Origin: Adenophora triphylla var. japonica
Taxonomy: Eukaryota; Streptophyta; Magnoliopsida; Asterales; Campanulaceae
DNA: 64,000 nt
NCBI GenBank assembly: GCA_022495995.1
Contig: JAFEMH010007447.1
Span: 1-64,000 of the forward strand
Reading direction: 5' to 3'
Shown: piece after piece, positions 11,633-21,004 of the stretch
Position numbering within the stretch: the stretch's first letter is position 1
How the letters are laid out: each line of letters starts with the position of its first letter
Program-made: the position numbers and the translations under genes
Notes under the pieces: generated by a model
What the model was told of the DNA's origin: nothing
Seen by the model: the letters and a program-made list of their open reading frames with translations, nothing else
Database searches by the model: none

Positions 11633-12966
11633 TGATGAGCCAAAGCCTTGGACTCAATTCCAAACCGGAGTAACCCATATAAAGTTGGATCAAGACCCAC
11701 AAGTGGCAAACCAAATCGCATACTTGCGGTATCCCCCAAACCGCACAATGCGGTTTCCTTCATACCGCCACCCGTTCTTGTCCTTCTCCTCCCCTTCTTA
11801 TCTATGCGGTTTCCCCCTCCTCTTTTTGCTCCCCTTGAATCTTCCCTTACTCCCTCACTCCATTGACCACGAACATCCCTCTTCCCTCATACCGCCTTTG
11901 TCCCTCTCCCTTCGTACCTACTTCATGTCCCTCTCCCTTCATACCGCCTTCATGTTTCTCTCCCCTCATCCCGCCTTCATGCCCTCTTCCTCATACCGCC
12001 TTCAGGTCCCTCTCCCTCACACCGCTAGAGTGGTTTCCCTCCAAGTCATATCGCCGTCTCCCCAACCAAATTCCTTCTCATTCCACCTTCATGTTCTTGT
12101 CCTTCTCCTCCCATATGTAATTTCCTTCACACCGCCATCCTCCCTTGACCTTGTCCTCACCATCTTGCCCATGCGGTGTCATCCTCCCTTGTGTCCCCCT
12201 TAGCACATCACCCATCTCCAACATACCAAACTCAACACCCTCAATGCCCTTTGGGGCATACCGCAATAGGCGGTTTGCTCATGAGATTACACCCTCATAG
12301 GCTCATACTCCCTACCTTTTCCACCTAACCCCTTGTACCAATCCCTCAAGAGCATACCGCTCCATGTACCTTCCCCATGAGATTCTACCCATTTTCCTCT
12401 ACCTACCCAACTAAACTCATGATCCCTCCTCGACTTAGCCGATCATTCCCCCCACGGATATCAACAACCTCTCCACGTGTGGTGACCCCAAGTAGTAGAA
12501 TGGTCCCCCTACGAATATGACGATCATCCTAGTGGTCCCCCGATAAAGATCTCCACCAACGACTCCACTCCCTCTGCATGGCAGAGTGCTCCCATGATCT
12601 CTGTCCCAAAAGAGATTTGCTCCCCACTCCCCCAACCAAAAGGACTCTCCGCCAATGAGGTATGAACATGTGTCCCCTTGATATTTGATAATAATCCAAA
12701 CCTCTCCCTCATATAAATATGACTTCTCCCTCAAGGCAGAAGGTAAGTCACTTGAATTCATGCCAATTTCCATACTCCATAGCTTCATCACTGTGTTCTT
12801 ATACTCACGCCGGAGCCTCATCGCTGGGGACCCCCCCCCCTCGGCTTTGAGCTAATGGTTTTCTCTCTTATTCTCAGGTCAAGAGGATCGAGTTAAGCCA
12901 GATATCCGACCGCCCTCATTCTTGAGCCGGACCACCGTTGCATACCCATTTCTCTTGGTAGCATCA
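11633..12966 (+). repeat. 5' LTR of TRG (1334 bp)
   Basis: It starts at TGATGAGCC after the duplicated GTTAA and ends at TAGCATCA before the primer site. The first part is strikingly C/T-rich, with imperfect repeats of about 26 bp built on CCCTCTCCCTTCATACCGCC (about 11870-12030). It keeps a segment of roughly 44 bp near 12140-12185 that is missing from the 3' LTR; other differences are scattered substitutions and small indels. Confidence 0.9.
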
Positions 12967-12990
12967 GTTGGTTCCGATGCCGGGAACTCG
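12967..12990 (+). promoter_or_regulatory. Primer-binding site of TRG, tRNA-Glu-like
   Basis: GTTGGTTCCGATGCCGGGAA follows the 5' LTR. TGGTTCCGNTGCCGGGAA complements the 3' end of a plant tRNA-Glu with one mismatch in the stem region. The identity was judged from memory of tRNA 3' ends. Confidence 0.6.
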
Positions 12991-13117
12991 TTCATTCATC
13001 ATTCTTCTTACCTGAGTCTTTTTCCTCTTGCCCAGAAACTCATAATCTGGACATTTCCTTCATATTCTTCAAACAAAACACTCTTGTTCCTTTTCTGTTG
13101 CTATAGAGTTTCTTGGT

Positions 13118-15188
13118 TTGCCTAAATCAAGACGCCTCAAATCCACCGTAGAAATTCAAACCCCACCTTCCAAACCATCTGAACGTCATAAAACTCACCA
13201 TCGTAGGGCAAAGTCTGTTGACCTACGCACCATTTATACCTCGTCAGAAAGTGACGAGGAGCAAGAGCTCGCTGCGGCTGCTAAGCATAAGGAGGCTCAA
13301 GAAGGAAGAAATGCCAAGAAACCCGTCGAAGAGCAATCTAAAGTACCCCAAGGAGATGTTGACAGGGGCAAAGAGAAAAGGAGATAGTCCTTTTGCAACA
13401 ACAAAGCTTGATGTATGCCAAAATCTTGTCGAATAATGAACGTTTGAAAGAGCTAGGGAAACCACAGATGCTCTTCGCCGCCGATGAAATTCACAAGTTC
13501 GCGAACAACGTTCATTCTCCCCTCAAAACCAAGAGTAAGAGCGTAGCCTATGTAAAAACTCGATGCCCCAATCGGGATGATTCCATGGTTCCACCCAAGA
13601 AGCACTTGATAGAGGAAACCACGCCCAAGGAGAAATTGAAGGGCCATTCCCATCATGATGATCGGAAGAAGAAACGGCGTGAAGACGAGTACTCCCATCG
13701 GGATGACGATACCGGATCAACTTATGATTCCTCATACCGCTCCTCCATAGAAAGCAAGGGGAAGAAAAAGTCATCAGAGAAGGAGCGGAGTCACAGAGAA
13801 AGTTCATGGGAAAAGGAGATAATGAGACGATTGGCCCAAGTGGAAATCGCCAAGAAGGATGAGCCAGAAAAAGACTCTTTCCTCCGACCTTTCACAAGAT
13901 GGATCAAGGAAGCTCCACCAAACCCCAAGATCAAGATTCCCACCTTGCCAGATTATACCGGCACGACCAAAGCAAACAGCCACCTTGGACAAATCGAAGT
14001 TAAGATGTCGTTACTCACAAAGGATGATCCCATCTTATGCAAAGCTCTAGCTAGCACACTCATCGAACACGCTCTGTAGTGGTTCATGGCTATCCCATCT
14101 GACTCCATCAATAGTTATGATAATTTCAAAGCCAAGTTCATGATTCGGTTTAGTGCCTCAGGAGCTTTCCCCATCGCTAAATCAGAGTTGTGTCAAATTA
14201 GGCAAAGGTCAGGAGAATCGGTCATCAACTATGTCACAAGGTTTAGGCACTTGGCGGATCAGATAGCAGATATTAATGATGGAGAAATTATTATGTTGTT
14301 CAATGCCGGTTTGGCCATTCCCCACCTCAGAAGTGAATTGAATATGCGTCCCCCAAATCCTCAGGAGAGTTGTACGAGCGTGCTAGGGGGTACGCCGGAG
14401 GAGAAAATATTGATGGCCAAGGCGGAGGTTCGGACTCCAGAAGAGTTAGGAAGGAAAGAGTTGAAGTTGTGGAGCATGATGTAAGAGCTCACAGAGGATA
14501 TGAAAGGAACACACGGAGACCTCGTGATAGAAGCGAACCCACTAAGGAAGAAGTGTTCACTCCCTTTAATATGCCTAGAGCCGAAATCCTTAAGCTTGTT
14601 GACGTGCCAACCCCCAGACCGATGGACACCAAGTATAGCGGAGGACGTAACAAGAATAAGTATTGTGAGTTTCATAGAGACACGGGCCATGACACCGAAG
14701 ATTGCTTCCACCTGAAGAAGGCTTTGCAAAGGATGGTAGACTACGGACTCCTTAATGGCTTTAGAGAAGGAATCAAACCAGGAGAAGACAAAGAAAAGCG
14801 CCAAGGGGAAGGAGGAAGCCGCACGGTTATTCATGTGATCAACGAAAGAATTCCAAGTATCACCCAACTTCGTAACCAGATTTACAGCCTAAATCACACT
14901 TTCAATGTGCCGGCATATGCCCTAGAGGAGGAAAGAACGATCAATTTCAGTAGGAGAGAGTTAGCTTTGTCGCCTGGGCATGCCGATCAGCCCATCATCA
15001 TTAAGCTGTATACCGCAGAAAAAGAAGTCAGAAGAATCCTTGTTGATACGGGAGCATCCCGCAATATTTTGTATTATGAAGCTTTCTTAGGATGGGATAT
15101 TCAGAAGCTCACCTTGCACCTTTCGCCGGAATGCTGGAAGGTTTCACAAACCATACGGTTAGAGTCAAAGGCACCATCGATATCCTAA
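13118..15188 (+). pseudogene. gag of TRG (frameshifted, one internal stop)
   Basis: Gag homology runs through four frames. 13118-13387 is a basic/acidic N-terminal part. 13393-14079 leads into the gag core and ends at a TAG just before WFMAIPSDSINSYDNFKAKF, which continues in the same frame at 14086-14484; that is a single nonsense change. The core continues with SELCQIRQRSGESVINYV and RHLADQ. The frame at 14370-15188 carries a CxxH knuckle, CEFHRDTGHDTEDC (about residue 92), and then leads into protease. At least two frameshifts and one stop are present. It is the only large protein the element seems to have carried. Confidence 0.75.
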
Positions 15189-15802
15189 TCTTTGTCGAAG
15201 ACGGCGATATGATCATATCCGAAATGGTTACCTTTATGGTCCTAGATCTGGCATCTCCTTATAATGCCATTGTAGGCATACCCTTTATGAAGAGTTTTGA
15301 AATGGTGGTCTCCGTTCCTCATCAAAAGACAAAGTTTCCTACTCCCAAAGGGATTGGATGCTTGAAGAGTGAGCCCGTTGACGCCCTCAAGAAAATGATC
15401 ACCATGCAGAAGAACAAGAATAGCATAACGATCTATGAGCCAAATCGTGAAGTAACACTTAGCCGTTCTCAAACTTCCTCCAGGAGCACGATCGAAATAA
15501 TCGCCGACTTGGAAATAGAGGAGGAGGAAGATTCAATGATATGGGAATACCAGAAGGAAGACCCCATGGTATGGGAGTGTCAAATTTCCAAATCGCCAAT
15601 TCTAGTGGAAATAATCTCCGATGACAATGAAGTTGCGGTATGCAAGCCCTTGAGACAGGACGTTGAAATGGTGGTAAAAATCAATGAGGATGAGGATGAA
15701 ACTCTCTTTGATGAAAGAAAGAGAGAAGAGCAAATTGAAAAAGAGAAAATTCCAAGTAAGAGAAACATTGTGGAAGGAAGAATGAAGATGGTTTGCCACT
15801 AG
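14988..15802 (+). pseudogene. Aspartic protease of TRG and acidic tail
   Basis: RRILVDTGASRNILYYEAFL (15030-15090) is a retropepsin active site (DTGA). The fold continues after a frame change at about 15090-15190 with MVLDLASPYNAIVGIPFM, the usual hydrophobic-Gly block near the protease end. The remaining 150 residues are acidic and lysine-rich with no reverse transcriptase motif. The frame ends at 15802, and untranslated, repeat-bearing sequence follows. Confidence 0.7.
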
Positions 15803-16269
15803 GGGCTACAATTCATTATGAACCTCTTTATTAAGTTTTTATTGCTTTCCCTAAAAGATGTAGCATCGGTAGAATGTTGCATCGGTAAAATGTTTTGCCG
15901 CTTTTCCTAAAGACTCAAGCTTGTAGTAGTTTTTCTCCACTCTCCTTGAAAGTTTAATGAAATTGATGCCTTCTCCATTTGAAAATGTTCTCCATCACAT
16001 TTTTTACGATGTCTCTCCAAAAGCTTTACACATGTTATTCCACGCGGTATCCTAACAAAGGTGTCCATACCGCACATATCTCAGATGATATGGGCCTAAG
16101 ACAAACAAGCTAAAAATAACACACTTCGTGAAAATCAGTCCAAATGACCCTAGCGGTTTACGAAACGGTTCCTCATGGAAACCGAAGGCCAGGAATAACT
16201 AGGCCTGAACGCTTTGCCAAGATTGGTCAAACACGACCATAGCACTGCCGCACTTGCTAAAATTAACTC

Positions 16270-16980
16270 ATGAAGTTATAGCATTTGTAACGATACCAAA
16301 AAATAAAAATCGAAATGCTTGCAAACATTAATCTCAGTGATTATAGCAAAAGGGTATCGAATGGCCACGATAAAGGTGCTTGCGACTATTGATCCAGGAG
16401 ATCATAGCTAGCAGGAACACCACAAGCATATCGGGTAATGAAACAAAACCCCATGGCCTCAGTGGTGATATGATTAAAAATAGGGCTCAGGTCCTTAGCA
16501 AAAATTGATCCCAGTGATCATGATGCATAAACACTTAGCCAAAATTGGTTCAATCAACCATATCAATGAAAGGCTAAGGCCAAGATGACTATCTATAATG
16601 ATTTGCGAAAATTGGTCTAAGTGACCATAGCAAATCGAAGATGGTTTGCGAAAATTAGTCTAAGTGACCATAGCAAAACGATGAAGATTTGCAAAAATGG
16701 GTCTAAGTGATCATAGCAAACCGATGAGGATTTGCAAAAATTGGTCTAAGGGATCATATCAAACCGATAAAGATTTGCGAAAATTGGTCTAAGTGATCAT
16801 AGCAAAACGATGAAGATTTGTAAAAATTGATCTAGTGATCATAGCAAACCGATGAGGATTTGCAAAAATTGGTCTAAGTGATCATAGCAAACCGATGAAG
16901 ATTTGCAAAAATTGGTCTAAGTGACCATAGCAAACCGATGAAGATTTACAAAAATTGATCTAAGTGATCATACCATTTCC
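16270..16980 (+). repeat. 43-bp tandem array in the 3' untranslated part of TRG
   Basis: A unit of about 43 bp (core GATTTGCAAAAATTGGTCTA, then AGTGATCATAGCAAACCGATGA) is repeated roughly nine times between about 16600 and 16975 with few differences. More diverged relatives extend back to about 16270. Each unit carries the near-palindrome GATCATAGC. The array lies just before the purine tract and 3' LTR. Confidence 0.85.
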
Positions 16981-17010
16981 TCCTCAACTTGATCATAAAT
17001 AATCAAGCTA

Positions 17011-17026
17011 AGGAGTTGGGGGCTAC
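17011..17026 (+). promoter_or_regulatory. Polypurine tract of TRG
   Basis: AGGAGTTGGGGGCTAC lies directly before the 3' LTR start TGATGAGCC. Position and purine content fit the second-strand primer. Confidence 0.7.
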
Positions 17027-18315
17027 TGATGAGCCAAAGCCTTGGACTCAATTCCAAACTGGAGAAACCCATAGAAAGTCGGATCAAGACCCACAAGTGG
17101 CAAACCAAATCGCATACTTGCGGTATCCCCCAAGCCGCATAATGCAATTTCTTTCATACTGCCACCTGTTCTTGTCATTCTCCCCCGCTTCTTATCTATG
17201 CGGTTTCCCCCTCCTCTTTTTGCTCCCCTTGAATCTTCCCTTAATCCCTCACTCCATTGACCACGAACATCCCTCTTCCCTCACACCGCCTTTGTCCCTC
17301 TCCCTTCATACCGACTTCATGTCCCTCTCCCTTCATACCGCCTTCATGTCTCTCTCCCCTCATACTGCCTTCATGCCCTCCTCCTCATACCGCCTTCAGG
17401 TCCCTCTCCCTCACACCGCTAGGGCGGTTTCCCTCCAAGTCATATCGCCGTCTCCCCAACCAAATTCCTTCTCATTCCACCTTCATGTTCTTGTCCTTCT
17501 CCTCCCCTATGTAATTTCCTTCACACCGCCATCCTCCCTTGTGTCCCCCTTAGCACATCACCCATCTCCCACATACCAAACTCAACACCCCCAATGCCCT
17601 TTGAGGCATACCGTAATAGGTGGTTTGCTCATGAGATTACACCCTCATAGGCTCATACTCCCTACCTTTTCCACCTAACCCCTTGTACCAATCCCTCAAG
17701 AGCATACCGCTCCATGTACCTTCCCCATGAGATTCTACCCATTTTCCTCTACCTACCCAACTAAACTCATGATCCCTCCTCGACTTAGCCGATCATTCCC
17801 CCCACGGATATCAACAACCTCTCCACGTGTGGTGACCCCAAGTAGCCTAGAATGGTCCCCCTACGAATATGACGATCATCCTAGTGGTCCCCCGACAAAG
17901 ATCTCCACTAACGACTCCACTCCCTCTGCATGGCAGAGAGTGCTCCCATGATCTCTGTCCCAACAGAGATTTGCTCCCCACTCCCCCAACCAAAAGGACT
18001 CTCCGCCAATGAGGTATGAACATGTGTCCCCTTGATATTTGATAATAATTCAAACCTCTCCCTCATATAAATATGACTTCTCCTCAAGGCAGAAGGTAAG
18101 TCACTTGAACTCAAGCTAATTTCCATACTCCATAACTTCATCACTGTGTTCTTATCCTCACGCCGGAGCCTCATCACCGGGGACCCCCCTCAGCTTTGTG
18201 CTAACGGTTTTCTCTCTTATTCTCAGGTCAAGAGGATCGAGTTACGCCAGATATTCGACCGCCCTCATTCTTGAGCCGGATCACCGTTGCATACCCGTTT
18301 CTCTTGATAGCATCA
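17027..18315 (+). repeat. 3' LTR of TRG (1289 bp)
   Basis: Same ends and internal order as the 5' LTR, including the C/T-rich CATACCGCC repeats (17280-17420), but shorter by one internal deletion. It is preceded by the purine tract at 17011-17026 and followed by GTTAA. Long open frames crossing it are products of the C/T-rich repeat, not genes. Confidence 0.9.
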
Positions 18316-18320
18316 GTTAA

Positions 18321-19080
18321 TATGAGAAAAAGAGACATTTAAATGTTACATATCCAAGGGAGTAACTCATAGGTTATCAATGACAATGACAAGAAATTAT
18401 TTTATCTTTCAAAAATGGAAAACAATGAAGGGAGTAAATTGCGATTATTTTATGAGCCAAGGACCCTAAGACCCCTAAGTGAGATCACAAACCCATAAAT
18501 ATTCAATAGAGATCAGAAATTCCTCAGAAACCCGTTGTAATTAATATACCTAGAATACCCCTCCTTCTCGTCCAGTTCCTAAACAGCCCGCTTAGCCCAC
18601 CTCGTCCTTTTCTATGTTATTTTAGAAAAATTGAATCAAAATGTAGAGTGTGGGATTCAAACTCTAAACCCTCCACTATAAACCAAGATCTTAACCGCTT
18701 GGCCAATGCTTTGTTTACATTTATTTTTGCAATATATTTCATTAGTATAAACTATGGAGGAAAATTAATTTAAAAAAAAATGAGATTTAACAATCAATTA
18801 ATGAGATTCAATATTCAAAATTTAATTAAGTATATATTTGGGTATAAGACTAGAATTACTCTTATATATTAAAATTTAAGAGTAAAAAAAAAACCACAAA
18901 TTTTTACGTTTTCTTTAAAATGTGAAAATTTGTCTTATACAATACCTCCACTCCGTCGGTCTTATACACTCTCCCCGTCGGTCTTACACCTAAATGCATA
19001 AAACTAAAATTAGTCTTATACCTTAAAAAATAAGACTAAAATTAGTCTTATAACTAAAGGTATATGACTATAATTACTCT
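18321..19080. other. Intergenic or intron 1 sequence with a tRNA-like SINE candidate
   Basis: Mostly AT-rich. On the - strand (about 18711 to 18641) the sequence GCATTGGCCAAGCGGTTAAG is a good tRNA-Leu-like A box, followed about 30 nt later by GAGTTTGAATCCC, a B-box-like element. The spacing is shorter than a real tRNA-Leu and no cloverleaf is evident, so a tRNA-derived SINE head is the better reading. No protein-coding exon is seen. Confidence 0.45.
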
Positions 19081-19094
19081 TATATTTTATTACT

Positions 19095-19682
19095 CTTATA
19101 TCTTAAGGTATAAGACCTTTGAATGGTCCTATAGAAAATGGTATAGGACCTGGGAACATAATATAGACAGCTATAAGACCTTTGAATGGTCCTATAGCAA
19201 ATGGTATAGGACCTGGAAACATAATATACACAGCTATAAGACCTTTGAATGGTCCTATAGCAAATGGTATATGACCTGGCAACATCATATACAAAGCTAT
19301 AAGATCATTGGATGGTCCTATAGCAAGTAGTATAGGACCTCACACAATCTTATACCAACGCATTAAGACCTTTGAATGGTCCTATAGCAACTGGTATATG
19401 ACTTAACAACATCATATACAAAGCTATAAGACCTTTGAATGGTTGATATAGGACCTCACATAATCTTATACCAATGCATTAAGACCTTTGAATGGTCCTA
19501 TAACAACTGGTATAGGACTTAACAACATCATATACAAAGCTATAAGACCTTTGAATGGTCCTATAGCAAATGGTATAGGACCTGGGAACATAATATACAC
19601 AACTATAAGACCTTTGAATGGTCCTATAGCAAATGGTATATGACCTGGCAACATCATATACAAAGCTATAAAGTCAACAACT
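19095..19682 (+). repeat. 63-bp tandem repeat array
   Basis: A 63-bp unit starting CTATAAGACCTTTGAATGGT and continuing CCTATAGCAAATGGTATAGG is repeated about nine times. Some units are shortened or joined through a variant (near 19330-19470). Each unit contains inverted TATAGGACC/GGTCCTATA motifs that can fold. The long open frames on both strands reflect a unit length divisible by three and are not genes. The array lies inside intron 1 of the Ca2+-ATPase if that gene continues leftwards. Confidence 0.85.
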
Positions 19683-19822
19683 CAGATACTTGATCAACAT
19701 TCAAATCATTAAGTACTAATCCGAACAAAATATTATTACTTCAATCTCATAGACTTTTCTGAGCATCAAAACAGCATAAAAACACACGAAAATGGAAAGA
19801 AATTAAAAAAAAAAAACATTAC

Positions 19823-19996
19823 CTGATTGGATCGTTGAATAGCACGGGCTTCAAAACGCTTAGAGAGATTAGCAGTAAAACGAAACCTACGTTTACGATT
19901 CTTAACTAGCCAACAAAGCTTCCTCCATCGTTGAAGCGCCTCTTCCGATGAGTTCTTCGGCTTCACCTCAAAGTTCTCGTTCAAGTAGCTCTCCAT
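19823..19996 (-). CDS. First coding exon of a type IIB autoinhibited Ca2+-ATPase (ACA1/ACA2-like); rest not found
   Basis: The 58-codon exon runs from ATG at 19996 to a CAG/GTAATG donor at 19823. It encodes MESYLNENFEVKPKNSSEEA and then RWRKLCWLVKNRKRRFRFT, the N-terminal autoinhibitory and calmodulin-binding region of plant P-type Ca2+ pumps of the ACA1/ACA2 kind, which export Ca2+ from the cytosol. Upstream on the - strand is an apparently intact promoter and leader. No second exon (membrane segment, DKTGT phosphorylation site) is visible in the remaining 19.8 kb to the left. Either intron 1 has been greatly enlarged by TRG, G1 and the tandem array, or this is an orphan exon left by rearrangement. 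Confidence 0.8.
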
Positions 19997-20400
19997 TTTC
20001 ACTCAGGTGAACTCGAATTTCAAAAAATCCAAATCACATTCCAATCCAGACAGTAGAATATCTGTACGGATTTGGATCGAACTTCTCTCTTTGCTTTGAT
20101 TTTGTTCTAATTACTACTTAAATTACTTTTTGAAAAGTAAACACACACCAACTTGAGTTTAGAGGGAAGGAAAGACGGAAGACTTGAGAATCGAGCAGGG
20201 GAGTTTGGCCTTCTTTAACCTACTAATTGACTGGATCTTGGTCCGGTGACGAAATCGGACGTTAAAAGGAACTAAAAAGGAACCAACGCCTAGGTTTTCA
20301 GGTGCCGGAGAAGAATGGATGTCGGACTGAGATTGACGAGAGAGGGAGAGAGTACGTTGTGTGAATGAGGGGAGGGGTAAAATTGGTATTTATAAATCAT
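19997..20400 (-). promoter_or_regulatory. Promoter and 5' leader of the Ca2+-ATPase
   Basis: On the - strand a TATA box (TTTATAAATA, about 20396-20387) is followed by a C/T-rich leader (about 20360-20290) running to the ATG at 19996. The leader is long (about 350 nt) and may itself contain an intron. It is divergent from the LPAT promoter about 450 bp further right. Confidence 0.55.
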
Positions 20401-20540
20401 ATTTGATCAGGTCAAAGGAGTTTTGGGTTTACACGATATTTTGATCTGGGCTTCTCAATGAGTTTGGAGTTTTGAATCTGGGATAAGTTTTTATGGATTA
20501 AAATCTGGGCTAGAGAGGGGTAGGAAGGAATTAATCCTTA

Positions 20541-20825
20541 CCCCCTCCGTCCCAGCCGAGTGTACACTTATTTTCCTTTTGGTCCGTCCCAGTTGAGTGT
20601 GAACTATCAAAAATGGAAAATGTTTTAATATTTTATATTCTCCATACCCCACCCACTCATTAACTCCACTCATTTTCCACCATACAATTTATTCAACCAA
20701 CCTACTATTTATTTCACTCACTCTCTTTCTTTATTTTTTATCACACATTTTCATTATCTTAATAATATTTTTTAATTGGCGTGCCTTGGCTAATGGTGCA
20801 CACTTGGATGATGGTAGGGAGGGAG
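20541..20825. mobile_element. Stowaway-type MITE between the two divergent promoters
   Basis: The ends CCCCCTCCGTCCCAGCCGAG and, inverted, CTCCCTCCCTACCATC carry the CTCCCTCCGT signature of Stowaway elements. TA flanks both sides (20539-20540 and 20826-20827). Terminal inverted homology includes GAGTGTACACTT against AAGTGTGCACC. It has no coding capacity. Confidence 0.7.
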
Positions 20826-21004
20826 TATTTTATAAACTCGTCATGATGACTCGGTACAGTACAACTCTTTCAATGTTCTCACTCTAAATAAAATTCACGA
20901 ACTCTGTCTCCGTCTCCGTCTCCGTCTCTCACTCTTCCTTTCTCTCTCTAAAACACACACGCATATCTGTGTGTAGTAAGTAATTTGGGCGGAGATTCGC
21001 TGGG
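20826..21004 (+). promoter_or_regulatory. LPAT core promoter and 5' leader
   Basis: TTTTATAAA starts at about 20828, immediately after the MITE and its TA duplication. A C/T-rich leader follows, with a repeated CTCCGT hexamer (about 20900-20925) and a TCTCTCTCT run, typical of plant 5' UTRs. The ATG at 21005 is the first in frame. The transcription start is probably about 20860; this is inference from TATA spacing. Confidence 0.6.

Larger units (their letters stand above)
11633..18315 (+). mobile_element. TRG: complete non-autonomous LTR retrotransposon with gag and protease only (TR-GAG type)
   Basis: Two long direct repeats (11633-12966 and 17027-18315) both begin TGATGAGCC and end TAGCATCA. 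The element is flanked by a perfect 5-bp duplication GTTAA (11628-11632 and 18316-18320). The inside holds a primer site, a gag frame with CxxH knuckle, a DTGA protease, a tandem array and a purine tract. No reverse transcriptase, RNase H or integrase is present, so it must have moved with enzymes supplied in trans. This matches the TR-GAG/LARD class. Gag style suggests gypsy ancestry. Confidence 0.9.

Noticed and set aside
11685..12203. Long proline/serine-rich open frame, with a similar one at 16989-17678
   Set aside because: Both lie in the C/T-rich part of the TRG LTRs and arise from the repeat composition. There is no recognisable domain, and the frames are not preserved between the two LTRs.
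16270..16980. CRISPR-like array of 43-bp repeats
   Set aside because: Units are contiguous without unique spacers and sit inside a plant retroelement.
18641..18711. Functional tRNA-Leu gene
   Set aside because: Too short for tRNA-Leu with its long variable arm, no clear acceptor stem, and the B box departs from consensus.
19064..19330. Repetitive 21-residue protein frames on both strands
   Set aside because: The 63-bp tandem unit is divisible by three, so frames stay open by chance. No start context, promoter or homologue.
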